Shown here: positions 54,801-64,000 of the stretch, piece by piece | Layout: every line of letters starts with the position of its first letter | Numbering within the stretch: position 1 is the first letter of the stretch | Assembly: GCA_009731375.1 (NCBI GenBank) | Contig: BJOX01000370.1 | Span: forward strand, 312,629 to 376,628 | Direction: 5' to 3' | Source of the DNA: Paulinella micropora | Taxonomy: Eukaryota; Cercozoa; Imbricatea; Euglyphida | Length of the DNA: 64,000 nt | Notes under the pieces: generated by a model | Database searches by the model: none | What the model was told of the DNA's origin: nothing | Seen by the model: the letters and a program-made list of their open reading frames with translations, nothing else | Translations under genes and position numbers: made by a program

Positions 54801-55896
54801 CACAGAAATTCTTTTTACTTACCATAGACTTCATATTGGTTATCGCATCATAGTGGTTCTCTGTCTTAAGTATGTAAAGGTTCGTAAGTCGTTTGCCTGC
54901 CTCATCAATAAGGTCTGTCTTATAAACTATCTTGTCAGGAAATTCAACAATAACCAGATTGTATTTAATGTGGCTAGCAAATGTATTAATTTCAGGAATA
55001 CCGCACACATCCTGAATGACTTTCGCTTCTTCGTGTAGTTTCAAAGCCATCTCCTCCTGTATCTTTCGCCCCATCCTTATTACTTTGAATTTTTCGTGTT
55101 TTTCTTTTTTTGCTTTTACTACAACAATTGCTCTGGCCAAGCATATGTTGTCTGTATTATTAATTTGAATTACTCCTTTCTTTTTATATACATCCAACTT
55201 ATTAATTACCTGAAGCCTGGTCCCTCCAGTCGGCATTTCAACAGATTTCAAAACGAACCTGAACTTATCCATATTGGTTCCATTTTCGTCTGTATAAAGG
55301 CTTTCGTTGCTTTGAAATAATGCTGACAATCTTTCTAAAACATCGCTGACAGAAATCTCATTAATAGTCTTCAAACCCGTAGATACAGCGCCATAGTAAT
55401 CTACAAACTTGATACTCACACTAACCATACTATTTTGCATCTGTCTTTTGATAAAGTCATTCAGTATTATCTCAATGAACCGTAGAATATCATTCATACT
55501 AAAAGAAGTGAAGTTTCCAGTAAGTTTAACCCAATACTGGCTTTCATTAACACCAAGCACGTGCTTCTTTCTATCAACATGATTGATTTCGTAGTTAGCA
55601 TACCGCATCAGGTCTTTTACCTTTTCTTTTCTTTCTCTCACTTTCGCTTCGAACACTTTCCCTTCCAAAATAGGTAAGGGCGGTGCTACTGGAATAGGAT
55701 GATACTCAAAGTAAACAGCACCCCTTACTTGGTTCAAGTAATTTTGGGCCTTTGTTGTATCAACCTTATACTTTCTCGTCTTCGGTATTATATACAGCAC
55801 ATCATGACCCCTGACCCTTTTGATTTCATAATTAATTTTTTGCTCCCTGAATTTGTCCAACAAATACGTCTTACCGTTGTAAGTGTGTGTCTCCAT
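51807..55896 (-). pseudogene. Protein-primed family B DNA polymerase with in-frame TGA
   Basis: 1,338 codons after collapsing a 61-bp duplicated overlap around an N10 gap (53428-53437); the collapse restores one frame. The N-terminal 370 residues are Polinton-specific. A cysteine-rich zinc-binding region follows (about 375-455: CELCLRGYMERHAC, CYSCNRKF, CLTCGLNY, CRNC), and TGA interrupts it at codon 399 (54700-54702). Then come exonuclease motifs FFDFEATQ (Asp about 480), FIAHNSRGYD and YCHSDVDIL, and a nuclease-like insert YEFHGCLWHGCPKC. The polymerase motifs are YVDICSLYP, KLCLNSLWGKFG and YHDTDSV. It would replicate the linear genome from a terminal protein. ATG 55896 follows AATATATACG. 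Read-through, sequencing error or a true mutation are all possible for the TGA. Confidence 0.93.
53367..53503. other. Unmerged assembly overlap (61-bp duplication around N10)
   Basis: 53367-53427 and 53443-53503 are the same 61 bp, separated by N10 and a few bases. Removing 76 nt joins the two polymerase frames exactly. This is an assembly scar, not a biological duplication. Confidence 0.93.
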
Positions 55897-56088
55897 CGTA
55901 TATATTGTTTAACAATTTTTTTTTGAAAATTAAATAATTATCTCAATCGTCTGCCCCCGCCGTGGTCCGCTGTGTGCCTCCGTGTCTATATATACGGGGG
56001 GCCCTGTGTTTAAATGGAAATTAGGGCGGGGCGGGCTGGGCTGGCGGGTCGGGTGTGGCTGGCGGGCCGAAAAAAAATATTGTTATCA

Positions 56089-56361
56089 TTATATTGAAAT
56101 GAGCCCGCAATGACAGTTATGTTCGCGGTAATGACAGAAATTACACCAGTCATCACCGACTACATCGGTAGATGTACTGTCTCGTCTTTTATTAATATTT
56201 TGTATTATTCTTTCCCATTCTTCTTTTTGCTTCTTTTCTTCTTCTTGTTTTTCAAGAAATTTTTTATGTTTTTTTGAATTGAAATGAATTCGCTTTCGGT
56301 GTTCAGCGATATCAACTTCAGAACCGCAATCACATTTGTATCGTCGTTTGTTTTCTGTCAT
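56089..56361 (-). CDS. Small zinc-finger protein
   Basis: 90 residues. The N-terminal finger is CDCGSEVDIAEHRKRIHFNS (two Cys, then His residues in a C2H2-like spacing), followed by a lysine/glutamate helix (KKHKKFLEKQEEEKKQKEEW) and a second Cys/His cluster at the end (WCNFCHYREHNCHCGL). It overlaps the upstream gene by 32 nt in another frame, so the two are probably co-transcribed. Its 3' half contains TACATCTACCGATGTAGTCG, which is also in the hairpin repeats at 36.5 kb. Likely a DNA- or RNA-binding regulator. Confidence 0.75.
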   Translation of the reverse strand: MTENKRRYKCDCGSEVDIAEHRKRIHFNSKKHKKFLEKQEEEKKQKEEWERIIQNINKRRDSTSTDVVGDDWCNFCHYREHNCHCGLISI

Positions 56362-56806
56362 CGTGTGTCTCTTGTTTGTTCCCCTGTGTATCCTTATATA
56401 TTACCCCTTCGTTTTGTTTAGAAGAAATTTTTTCTGTGTGTGTGCTTGATTTCATATGTCTTGCTTTGCTACTCCTATTGATTTCAACTCCGCATTCACA
56501 CTTGAAAGGAGTCTTCTTCCAATTCCTTTTCTTTTCTTTTTTTATTTCTTTTGTTTCCTTATCATAATTAACTTTCCATTCATCATACTTTGGTTTTACT
56601 TTTTCCTCGTGGTATTTCTTTGCTTCTGCCATTGCTTGTTCTTGTGTTCTTCGTTTTCCAATAGTAAAACTCTTAAACATCGTTTTACCTCCTTCTCTCC
56701 ATTGAACTTTTACCATCGGCCTCTTTTCATTATTCTTCATCATAATACATCCTTTTGAAATTGTAAATCTACGACTTGTCTTTTTTTCCGTGTCGTCGTT
56801 TGTCAT
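56330..56806 (-). CDS. Zinc-finger protein with AP2-like N-terminal domain
   Basis: 158 residues, the outermost gene at the right end, about 54 bp inside the TIR. Residues 15-75 (MVKVQWREGGKTMFKSFTIG, then TQEQAMAEAKKYHEEK) look like an AP2/integrase-arm DNA-binding fold: three strands then a helix. A basic linker leads to a finger at about 112-130 (FKCECGVEINRSSKARHMKS). Such AP2 plus finger proteins in mobile elements usually bind element DNA, so it may recognise the TIR or a promoter; that is inference. Confidence 0.72.
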   Translation of the reverse strand: MTNDDTEKKTSRRFTISKGCIMMKNNEKRPMVKVQWREGGKTMFKSFTIGKRRTQEQAMAEAKKYHEEKVKPKYDEWKVNYDKETKEIKKEKKRNWKKTPFKCECGVEINRSSKARHMKSSTHTEKISSKQNEGVIYKDTQGNKQETHDDRKQTTIQM

Positions 56807-56859
56807 CCTGTATGTGTCTCTATATTTATGACTTTAATTTAAAATACGAACTTATTTGG

Positions 56860-56959
56860 CCGTTGCCATTTTGTCCCCCGCGGGCCGGCCGGAGTGTGTC
56901 TCTGTGTTGGCGGGTAGTATGTCGTGAAAAAGTGTGCCGAAGTGGCACCCTATACTACT
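56860..56959 (-). repeat. Right terminal inverted repeat, 100 bp
   Basis: Exact reverse complement of 35615-35714; the match ends at CCGTTGCC on the inner side (left neighbour GAC, right GGC). Followed by the target duplication CCTGCA at 56960-56965. Confidence 0.97.
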
Positions 56960-56965
56960 CCTGCA
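56960..56965. other. Target-site duplication, right (CCTGCA)
   Basis: Second copy of the 6-bp target, directly outside the right TIR. Confidence 0.93.
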
Positions 56966-57309
56966 CATTATACCTTGCTGTGTTTTGTGTTCTCATATGT
57001 TCCTATACTGTGTTTATCCACTTTTCCATAGAAATTTGTGTGTGCATGTGCTTTTTTCCCCTATAACGGACACCATAAAGTTGCTGCCTCCTGTTGCAGT
57101 CCGCCATTTTGTTTTAGTCACTTTTGTTGTACCTACATGTTGTTTTATTGTAAATTTTTGTGTATTGTTGTTGTATGCATGTTGTGTGATTGAAAAATGC
57201 TTGTGTGCATGATTGGTGTGTTTGTTTTCGCTGTGAGAGGGGGTTGTGAAATGTAGTTATTCTGTTTTTGTCTTGTTACTGTTTGCCCTACTTGGCACTC
57301 TTGTGAAAC

Positions 57310-57560
57310 TATGGGAAGGAGAAGAAGAGGAGAAGTAGGAGAAGAAAGAGGAGGAAAAGTAGGAGGAGAAGAAAGAGGAGGAGGAGAAGGAGGAGGAAGA
57401 GAAGGAGGAGGAAGAGGAGAAGGAGGAGGAAGAGGAGGAGGAAGAGAAGGAGAAGGAAGAGAAGGAGAAGGAAAAGGAAGATTAGGAGAAGGAAGACTCC
57501 GAGAAGAAGGAGGAGGAGAAGGAGAATGAAGAGAAAGAGAAGGAGGAGGAGGAGGAGGAG
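57310..57560. repeat. (AGGAGA)n purine-rich minisatellite
   Basis: AGGAG/AGAAG purine tract of about 250 bp in the right flank of the element. 56966-57309 before it is unique AT-rich host DNA with no gene seen. Confidence 0.9.
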
Positions 57561-57639
57561 GAAGGAGTGATGCGGCAGGAGCACGGTCGTCGTGGTCATC
57601 GTCCAGGCTGCGCGCAGGAAACGATGACAGCTGGGGCGT

Positions 57640-57840
57640 ATGCAACGAGGAGGAAGACGATGAGGAAGACGATGAGGAAGACGAAGAGGAAGACGAAGAG
57701 GAAGACGAAGAGAAAGACGAAGAGAAAGACGAAGAGAAAGACGAAGAGAAAGACAAAGAGAAAGAGTCTGACGAAGAGGAAGACGAAGAGGAAGACGAAG
57801 AGGAAGACGAAGAGGAAGACGAAGAGGAAGAGGATGAGAC
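57640..57840. repeat. (GACGAAGAGGAA)n 12-bp minisatellite
   Basis: About 15 copies of GACGA(A/T)GAG(G/A)AA. In one plus-strand frame it encodes an acidic run (NDDSWGVCNEEE, then DEEEDEEE repeats, ending TCFTLCFSRLGGMRG and stop), so it may be part of a real acidic exon, but no family is recognisable. A 23-bp direct repeat (AAAATTAAAGAGTGGGTGCA + CCT) follows at about 57905. Confidence 0.8.
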
Positions 57841-57949
57841 ATGCTTCACTTTATGCTTCTCGCGTTTGGGTGGCATGAGGGGCCAGAACTCGACTTGTAT
57901 CTGAAAATTAAAGAGTGGGTGCACCTAAAATTAAAGAGTGGGTGCACCT

Positions 57950-58642
<693 letters not shown>

Positions 58643-58723
58643 GGACACCGTGATAGCCCAGTGGTCAAGTTCTACCATCTGGGCCCTGTCGCCAGTTCGA
58701 TTCCCGTCGGTGCCACCAGTATT
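58643..58723 (+). mobile_element. tRNA-derived SINE, copy 3 (cut by gap)
   Basis: First 81 bp of the SINE found at 4002 and 10967, including both promoter boxes, identical to copy 2 over this stretch, then a gap (58724-58987). Confidence 0.88.
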
Positions 58724-58987
58724 NNNNNNNNNNNNNNNNNNNNNNNNNNNNNNNNNNNNNNNNNNNNNNNNNNNNNNNNNNNNNNNNNNNNNNNNNNNNN
58801 NNNNNNNNNNNNNNNNNNNNNNNNNNNNNNNNNNNNNNNNNNNNNNNNNNNNNNNNNNNNNNNNNNNNNNNNNNNNNNNNNNNNNNNNNNNNNNNNNNNN
58901 NNNNNNNNNNNNNNNNNNNNNNNNNNNNNNNNNNNNNNNNNNNNNNNNNNNNNNNNNNNNNNNNNNNNNNNNNNNNNNNNNNNNNNN

Positions 58988-59188
58988 ATATATATATTAT
59001 ATTATATTATATTATTATATATATTTCCTTTTTTTTTTCTTTCTTTTTTCTCGTTCCTCACTGAACTAGAACTTTACTTAGACTTCATAAAAGATTAATC
59101 TAATATATATATATATATACATATATATGTATAATACATATATATATTTGTTAATTCCATATATATTTATTATTATTGTTATTACTAT

Positions 59189-59261
<73 letters not shown>

Positions 59262-59462
59262 TTATTTTAATATTTTTAATCTAAGTCATTTTATTTTAAT
59301 ACTTTAATATTTTAATAATTTCTCATTACCTTTAATAACTTGAGACGTAGGTCACCATCTAGTTAAATCAATAGCTTTTGAGCTAACGATTTGTATGGAT
59401 CGACCAGAGGTTAAATTGTTAACTTCATTAAACCGAAGGCCTAGGCCTAGTAGTAGTAGTAA

Positions 59463-59539
<77 letters not shown>

Positions 59540-60183
59540 AAAAGAAAAAAAAAAGAAAAAGGTAAAGACAAAGACAAAGGAAAGAAAGAAAAAAGAAAAA
59601 TATAAAAGAAAAGAAAAAGAAAAAGAAAAGAAAGGAAAAGAAAAAGAAAAGAAAAAAGAAAAGAAAAAGAAAAGAAAAAGAGAAGAAAAAAGAAAAGAAA
59701 AAAGAAAAGAAAAAAGAAAAGAAAAAAGAAAAGAAAAAGAAAAGAAAAAAGAAAAGAAAAAAGTAGAGAGACAACAGAAAAGAAAATACAAAGCGACAGT
59801 TCAGTATTTCACAGTTCGAAAAGCATTTCAACGAGAAAAAAATCTGTGGTTTCGATGTGAGCACAACTTCTTCAGAAGAATCCTCCAACCCACCCATTCA
59901 TTCGTCATTTTATCAAACTGGCTTCAAAAACGTCATCGCGCACTCACTCGAACTTTAATAAGAATGAGATGATGGCAATCAGTCATTTTCTCGTGGATCG
60001 CAAGTACTAGTATCGCATTCCCAAGAAAGAAAAAAGGATCAGAACTCATCGTGACAGGAAATTTATTTTGTACGGGCCGCCAAGAAAAATCGGCAGGACT
60101 TCGTTTTTTTCATCGAATGATACGAACAAAAAAAATAAAAGAAGAGACATTTTTAAGGCCGAAGAGTTGGGTGATCGTACTCG
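58988..60183. repeat. TA, ATT, TAG and (AAAAGA)n arrays; no gene seen
   Basis: TA-rich (58988-59160), ATT (59190-59260), TAG (59448-59538) and AAAAGAAAAG purine (59540-59765) tracts. 59770-60183 is unique and may include the promoter and 5' UTR of the following gene. Confidence 0.85.
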
Positions 60184-61121
60184 ATGGTCCTTTCCTCAAT
60201 CCTAAAGTTCATGTTTCACGTGACCTTCCTGCGTCGCTTCTTTTTTTTGTCGTATGTTATTTTTCACCTTGAAACGAAATTCAGGGGAAGGGAAAGAAGA
60301 TTCGCAAGGCTGCTCGCACGAAGAGACGGATGAGCCCCAACGACCCTCGGCTGTACGATTCCAAACCATAAATCATAACTTCCCTCCCTCCCTGTTTTGC
60401 CTGAAACACTTTCCTCCTCGCTTCGTCTCTTCCACCAGTCGCCATCTTTTACTTTTCTTTCTTCTTTCTTTCTTCTTTCTTCTTTCTTCTTTCTTCTTTC
60501 TTCTTTCTTCTTTCTTCTTCTTTTCTTCTTTTCTTCTTTTCTTCTTTCTTCTTTTCTTCTTTCTTCTTTCAGTCTTCTTTCTCCTTTCTCCTTTATTCTT
60601 TCTTCTTTCTTCTTTCTTCTTTCTTCTTTCTTCTTTCTTCTTTCTTAGATTCTTCATATTATTACAACTGCCCCTACATAAACTAAAACTCCTAGACCTC
60701 TATAACCTATACACATGTAGAGTATGCATCGAAACACACCCATTTCTACACCAAACAAAAATAAAACATCAACCTATGCATGATAATACGTACACTAGCA
60801 CTATTACCACATTAGCCATCACACTCGGTACTCCCAAAAAAGAAAACTATATAAAAAGACAGAAACGACCGCATTTCACGCAAACCAATGCTACTATCTT
60901 TAACAAATACCCGACCATATCTTCCACACAACTAAACCGAGCCAGTTCAACACCTACGAATTTCCAGGCTCGCAACGCCGGACTCGAAATATATTAATAA
61001 CTACCTCGGCCAGAGATTTGCTTTAGGCAATAGCGGTCAGCAGTTTCTCTATGAGTAATTCTACAATTTATCTCTAAAAAAGACTATAGAATATACGCTT
61101 GCGGATATTGACCAGGGGTTG

Positions 61122-61167
<46 letters not shown>

Positions 61168-62472
61168 GTATATATATATATACATGTATATATATATGTA
61201 TATATATATGTATATATATATGTGTATATATATATGTATATATAATATATATATATAGTTGCTTTTATCTTGCGTGCCCCATATGCTGATGTTATATATG
61301 AGGTGGGGTCTACATGGAAATAATATAGTTGTTGAGGTATGGGTAGGTAGAAGCTTATTGGCATAGGCTAGGATCTGGACCATAGGGTAGATTTTGGTAA
61401 TAACGTTGTGGACTTGTTGATGGTATTTCAGGTTCCGGTGTAGGACTATGCCAAGAAGCTTATCTTGTTGGAATTGCTTCTTTCTTCTTTCTTTTTTCTT
61501 CTTGCTTCTTGCTTCTTTCTTTCTTCTTTCTTTCTTCTTTCTTCTTCTTTCTTCTTTCTTCTTTCTTCCTTCCTCTTCTCTCTTCTTTCTTCTTTCTTCT
61601 TTCTTTTTCTTCTTTCTGATTTCTGATTTCTGCTTTCTGCTTCCTTCTTCCTTCTTTCTTCTTTCTTCTTTCTTCTTTCTTCTTTCATGAAACAATTAGC
61701 TGTTGCGTGGGCCATGACAAACTAAGAACCACTTTCATTCCAGCTTAAATAACTTGAAGGGCTGAATGAAAAAAAATCCTTAGAGCACAAACAAGAAGAA
61801 AGAACACATCCTCACAAGAGAACAGACGACGCCAGGAAAAGAGATGGCGCAAGCGGCAACAGCCAAAGCCTAGGGGAAAGAAGCCTAGGGCAGGGTCCCT
61901 CTACCTCAATCGATGGCGTTCGTGACAGAACCAACGAAGTGGGAGAAGAGGAAAGAAGGTGAGGAGGAAAGAACTGTTGGATAAGGTCCAGCTGGAAAAA
62001 GAGGAAGAAAAGCGAGAAGGATATGGTTGCCTTCTTTCTTCTTTTATTAATCAAATGACACAATTTTGAACAGGCTGATTCTTCTTTCTTCCTTCTTCCT
62101 TCTTCTTGATTTCTTCTTCTTCTTCTTCTTCTTCTTCTTCTTCTTCTTCTTCTTCTTCTTCTTCTTCTTCTTCTTCTTCTTCTTCTCCTCCTCCTTCTTC
62201 TTCTTCTCCTTCTTCTTCTTCTTCTTCTTCTTCTTCTTCTTCTTCTTCTTCTTCTTCTTCTTCTTCTTCTTCTTCTTCTTCTTCTTCTTCTTCTTCTTCT
62301 TCTTCTTCTTCTTCTTCGTCGTCGTCGTCCTCCTCCTCCTCCTCTTCTTCTTCCTCTTCCTCTTCCTCTCTCTCTCTCTCCATCACTCTGTCTGTGTCTG
62401 TCTGTCTCTGTCTTTCTGTTTGTGTGTGTGTGTGTGTGTCTCTCTATCTCTCTCTCTCTCTCTTCTCTCTCT

Positions 62473-62566
<94 letters not shown>

Positions 62567-62928
62567 ATATATATATGTATATATGTATATACAAACTCAC
62601 TCTGTCTCTCCTTGTTTGTGTGTGTTTTATGTGTGTGCGCGTTTGTTTGTCACCGGTTGATTTATTGCAGAATATACACTCTGTTGTATGCGTCTATGTA
62701 GGAACAAGAACAAAGAAAGGGCGGAGAAGAAAAGGAAACTGACTGATGGTAAAGGAGCTGCTCGTTATGAAGAAAAGTTCGGGATCATATATATGTATAT
62801 ATATATTCTATAAATATATATATGTATATAATATGTATATATATATAATATGTATATTTCTCTCTCTCTCTATATATATGTATATGTGTATATATATATA
62901 TGTATATATATATATATGTATATATATA

Positions 62929-62975
<47 letters not shown>

Positions 62976-63006
62976 GACAGAGAACAGTCAGAGAGAGATA
63001 GAGAAG

Positions 63007-63048
<42 letters not shown>

Positions 63049-63072
63049 CTACTACTATTACTACTACCACTA

Positions 63073-63160
<88 letters not shown>

Positions 63161-63820
63161 CATCACTACCACTACTACTACTACTACTACTACCACTCCA
63201 AACTTCCACTCCCACTCCCACTCCAAACTTCCACTGCCACTCCCACTCCCACTCCTCCTCCTCCCCCTCCTCCCCCTCCTCCTCCTCCCCTTCCTCCTCC
63301 TCCTCCTCCCCCTCCCCCTCCCCTCCCCCTCCTCCNNNNNNNNNNNNNNNNNNNNNNNNNNNNNNNNNNNNNNNNNNNNNNNNNNNNNNNNNNNNNNNNN
63401 NNNNNNNNNNNNNNNNNNNNNNNNNNNNNNNNNNNNNNNNNNNNNNNNNNNNNNNNNNNNNNNNNNNNNNNNNNNNNNNNNNNNNNNNNNNNNNNNNNNN
63501 NNNNNNNNNNNNNNNNNNNNNNNNNNNNNNNNNNNNNNNNNNNNNNNNNNNNNNNNNNNNNNNNNNNNNNNNNNNNNNNNNNNNNNNNNNNNNNNNNNNN
63601 NNNNNNNNNNNNNNNNNNNNNNNNNNNNNNNNNNNNNNNNNNNNNNNNNNNNNNNNNNNNNNNNNNNNNNNNNNNNNNNNNNNCCACAGGCAAATTCGAA
63701 GGAGAAGAGATCCGTAACGTCCCAAAGATTCCTTCCTCCATGTTCTTCACGTACAACGACGCCCTCGGACCTCCCTACCGCATCCTCATCGATACCAACT
63801 TCATCAACTTCTCCATTCAG
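60184..63820 (+). CDS. FCF1: rRNA-processing PIN-domain protein FCF1/UTP24, 5' part
   Basis: UTP24/FCF1 is the PIN-domain endonuclease of the small-subunit processome that cuts pre-rRNA at sites A1/A2 in the nucleolus. Exons with matching phases: possible ATG exon ending 60186 (ATG|GTCCTT, tentative), 60285-60352 ([20 protein letters not shown]), 62702-62748 ([16 protein letters not shown]), 63690-63820 ([19 protein letters not shown], then [19 protein letters not shown]). The last block is the family signature, including the first catalytic PIN aspartate in LIDTNFINF. The joined N-terminus is basic as in the family. The gene continues beyond 63820 after CAG|GTTCTT and leaves the window. Introns hold TTCTTTC, TA, CT and CTA arrays, and a gap (63336-63683) lies just before the last exon. 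Confidence 0.88.
60455..61690. repeat. (TTTCTTC)n arrays and AT-rich DNA in FCF1 intron
   Basis: TTTCTTC heptamers at 60455-60648 and again at 61477-61686, with unique AT-rich DNA (60650-61120) and TA repeats (61122-61258) between. The unique part contains possible minus-strand coding remains (61440-61270: [24 protein letters not shown], [16 protein letters not shown]) resembling a LINE reverse-transcriptase tail; this is a faint similarity only. Confidence 0.6.
61690..62050. other. Unique intron DNA without recognised features
   Basis: About 360 bp with no repeat and no convincing open frame, inside the FCF1 intron between 60352 and 62702. Confidence 0.5.
62110..63335. repeat. (TTC)n, (CT)n, (TA)n, (GA)n, (CTA)n arrays
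   Basis: TTC (62111-62335), CT (62370-62552), TA (62785-62930), GA (62931-63047) and CTA/CTCC (63050-63335) surround the small FCF1 exon 62702-62748; the last runs into the gap. Confidence 0.95.
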
Positions 63821-63859
63821 GTTCTTGTTGGTGTGATGTAATTTTTTTTTAATATTATC

Positions 63860-63947
63860 AATACAAAAAAAAAAGGGGGGGGGTGGTGGAGGCAGTAATA
63901 GGGATACGGAGGCAGTACAGAGGTAACAGTGGAGAAAAAGGGGCAGG

Positions 63948-63984
<37 letters not shown>

Positions 63985-64000
63985 TCATCATCATCATCAT
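63860..64000. repeat. Poly-A/G and (CAA)n, (CAT)n at window end
   Basis: Short A and G runs, a GGAGGCAGTA direct repeat (about 63888 and 63909), then CAA and CAT trinucleotides reaching the window end, all in the next FCF1 intron. Confidence 0.85.

Larger units (their letters stand above)
35615..56959. mobile_element. Polinton/Maverick-type integrated virus, complete with TIRs and TSD
   Basis: 21,345-bp element bounded by 100-bp perfect inverted repeats beginning 5'-AGTAGTATAGGG and ending CCCTATACTACT-3', and by a direct CCTGCA on each side. Six-base duplications, AG termini, an rve integrase and a protein-primed polB are the classical hallmarks of Polintons/Mavericks. The gene content also has the full virion module (ATPase, protease, minor and major capsid proteins). 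Five genes carry breaks, so the copy is probably no longer infectious by itself. Base composition is AT-rich and free of long microsatellites, unlike the host DNA around it. Confidence 0.96.

Noticed and set aside
57145-57924. 259-codon serine/proline-rich minus-strand frame
   Set aside because: Antisense of the GACGAAGAGGAA and AGGAG repeats.

Overview
The window is nuclear DNA of a eukaryote, most likely an alga or another protist. Its genes carry GT-AG introns, it contains tRNA-derived SINEs, and it holds two clear host housekeeping genes. Roughly half of the non-gap sequence is microsatellite or minisatellite DNA: TCTA, CATA/TATG, ATT, GTT, GA, CA, TTCTA, GAAG and others. Many assembly gaps are present, often bordered by long C or G homopolymers. 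I cannot name the species.

Layout. 1-15.1 kb: satellites, three partly or wholly tRNA-derived SINE copies (one internally deleted), several local tandem families, a foldback repeat, and a short prokaryote-looking structured segment (14.19-14.63 kb). No host gene is recognised there. 15.13-24.76 kb (+): the gene for 20S proteasome subunit alpha-2, nine exons reconstructed with consistent phases; the first few codons were not found. Most of its exon/intron junctions have been copied into the neighbouring introns, up to 16 times, separated by microsatellites. 25-35.6 kb: gap-rich DNA with a decayed transposon-like gene (28.1-29.35 kb), unrecognised coding exons and long CATC/TTCGTC/TTCAGC minisatellites. 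57-60 kb and 60.4-63.7 kb: satellites, a SINE, and exons of a second host gene, FCF1/UTP24 (60.18-63.82 kb and beyond, +).

The main find is at 35,615-56,959: a complete 21.3-kb integrated Polinton/Maverick-type virus. It has 100-bp perfect terminal inverted repeats and a 6-bp CCTGCA target-site duplication. It encodes an rve integrase, protein-primed family B DNA polymerase, A32/FtsK-type packaging ATPase, adenain-like cysteine protease, penton-like minor capsid protein and major capsid protein. Accessory genes include a huge S74-chaperone tail-fibre-like protein, a class 3 lipase, two zinc-finger proteins, a two-TM protein and two FGKYKG proteins. The morphogenesis genes lie in the order ATPase - small basic protein - protease - minor capsid - major capsid, as in virophages. 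One gene appears to be spliced, with 48- and 52-nt introns. Several genes share an AATATA(TA)C[A/G]-ATG start motif.

The element looks recently integrated but beginning to decay. There are in-frame stops in polymerase and minor capsid (TGA, in nearly the same context) and in a 415-codon virion-like gene (TAA), and single-base frameshifts in the fibre and in one FGKYKG gene. Integrase, ATPase, protease, MCP and lipase are open, the integrase after an assembly overlap is collapsed. Three 10-N gaps inside the element are unmerged contig overlaps; collapsing them keeps or restores the frame in each case.
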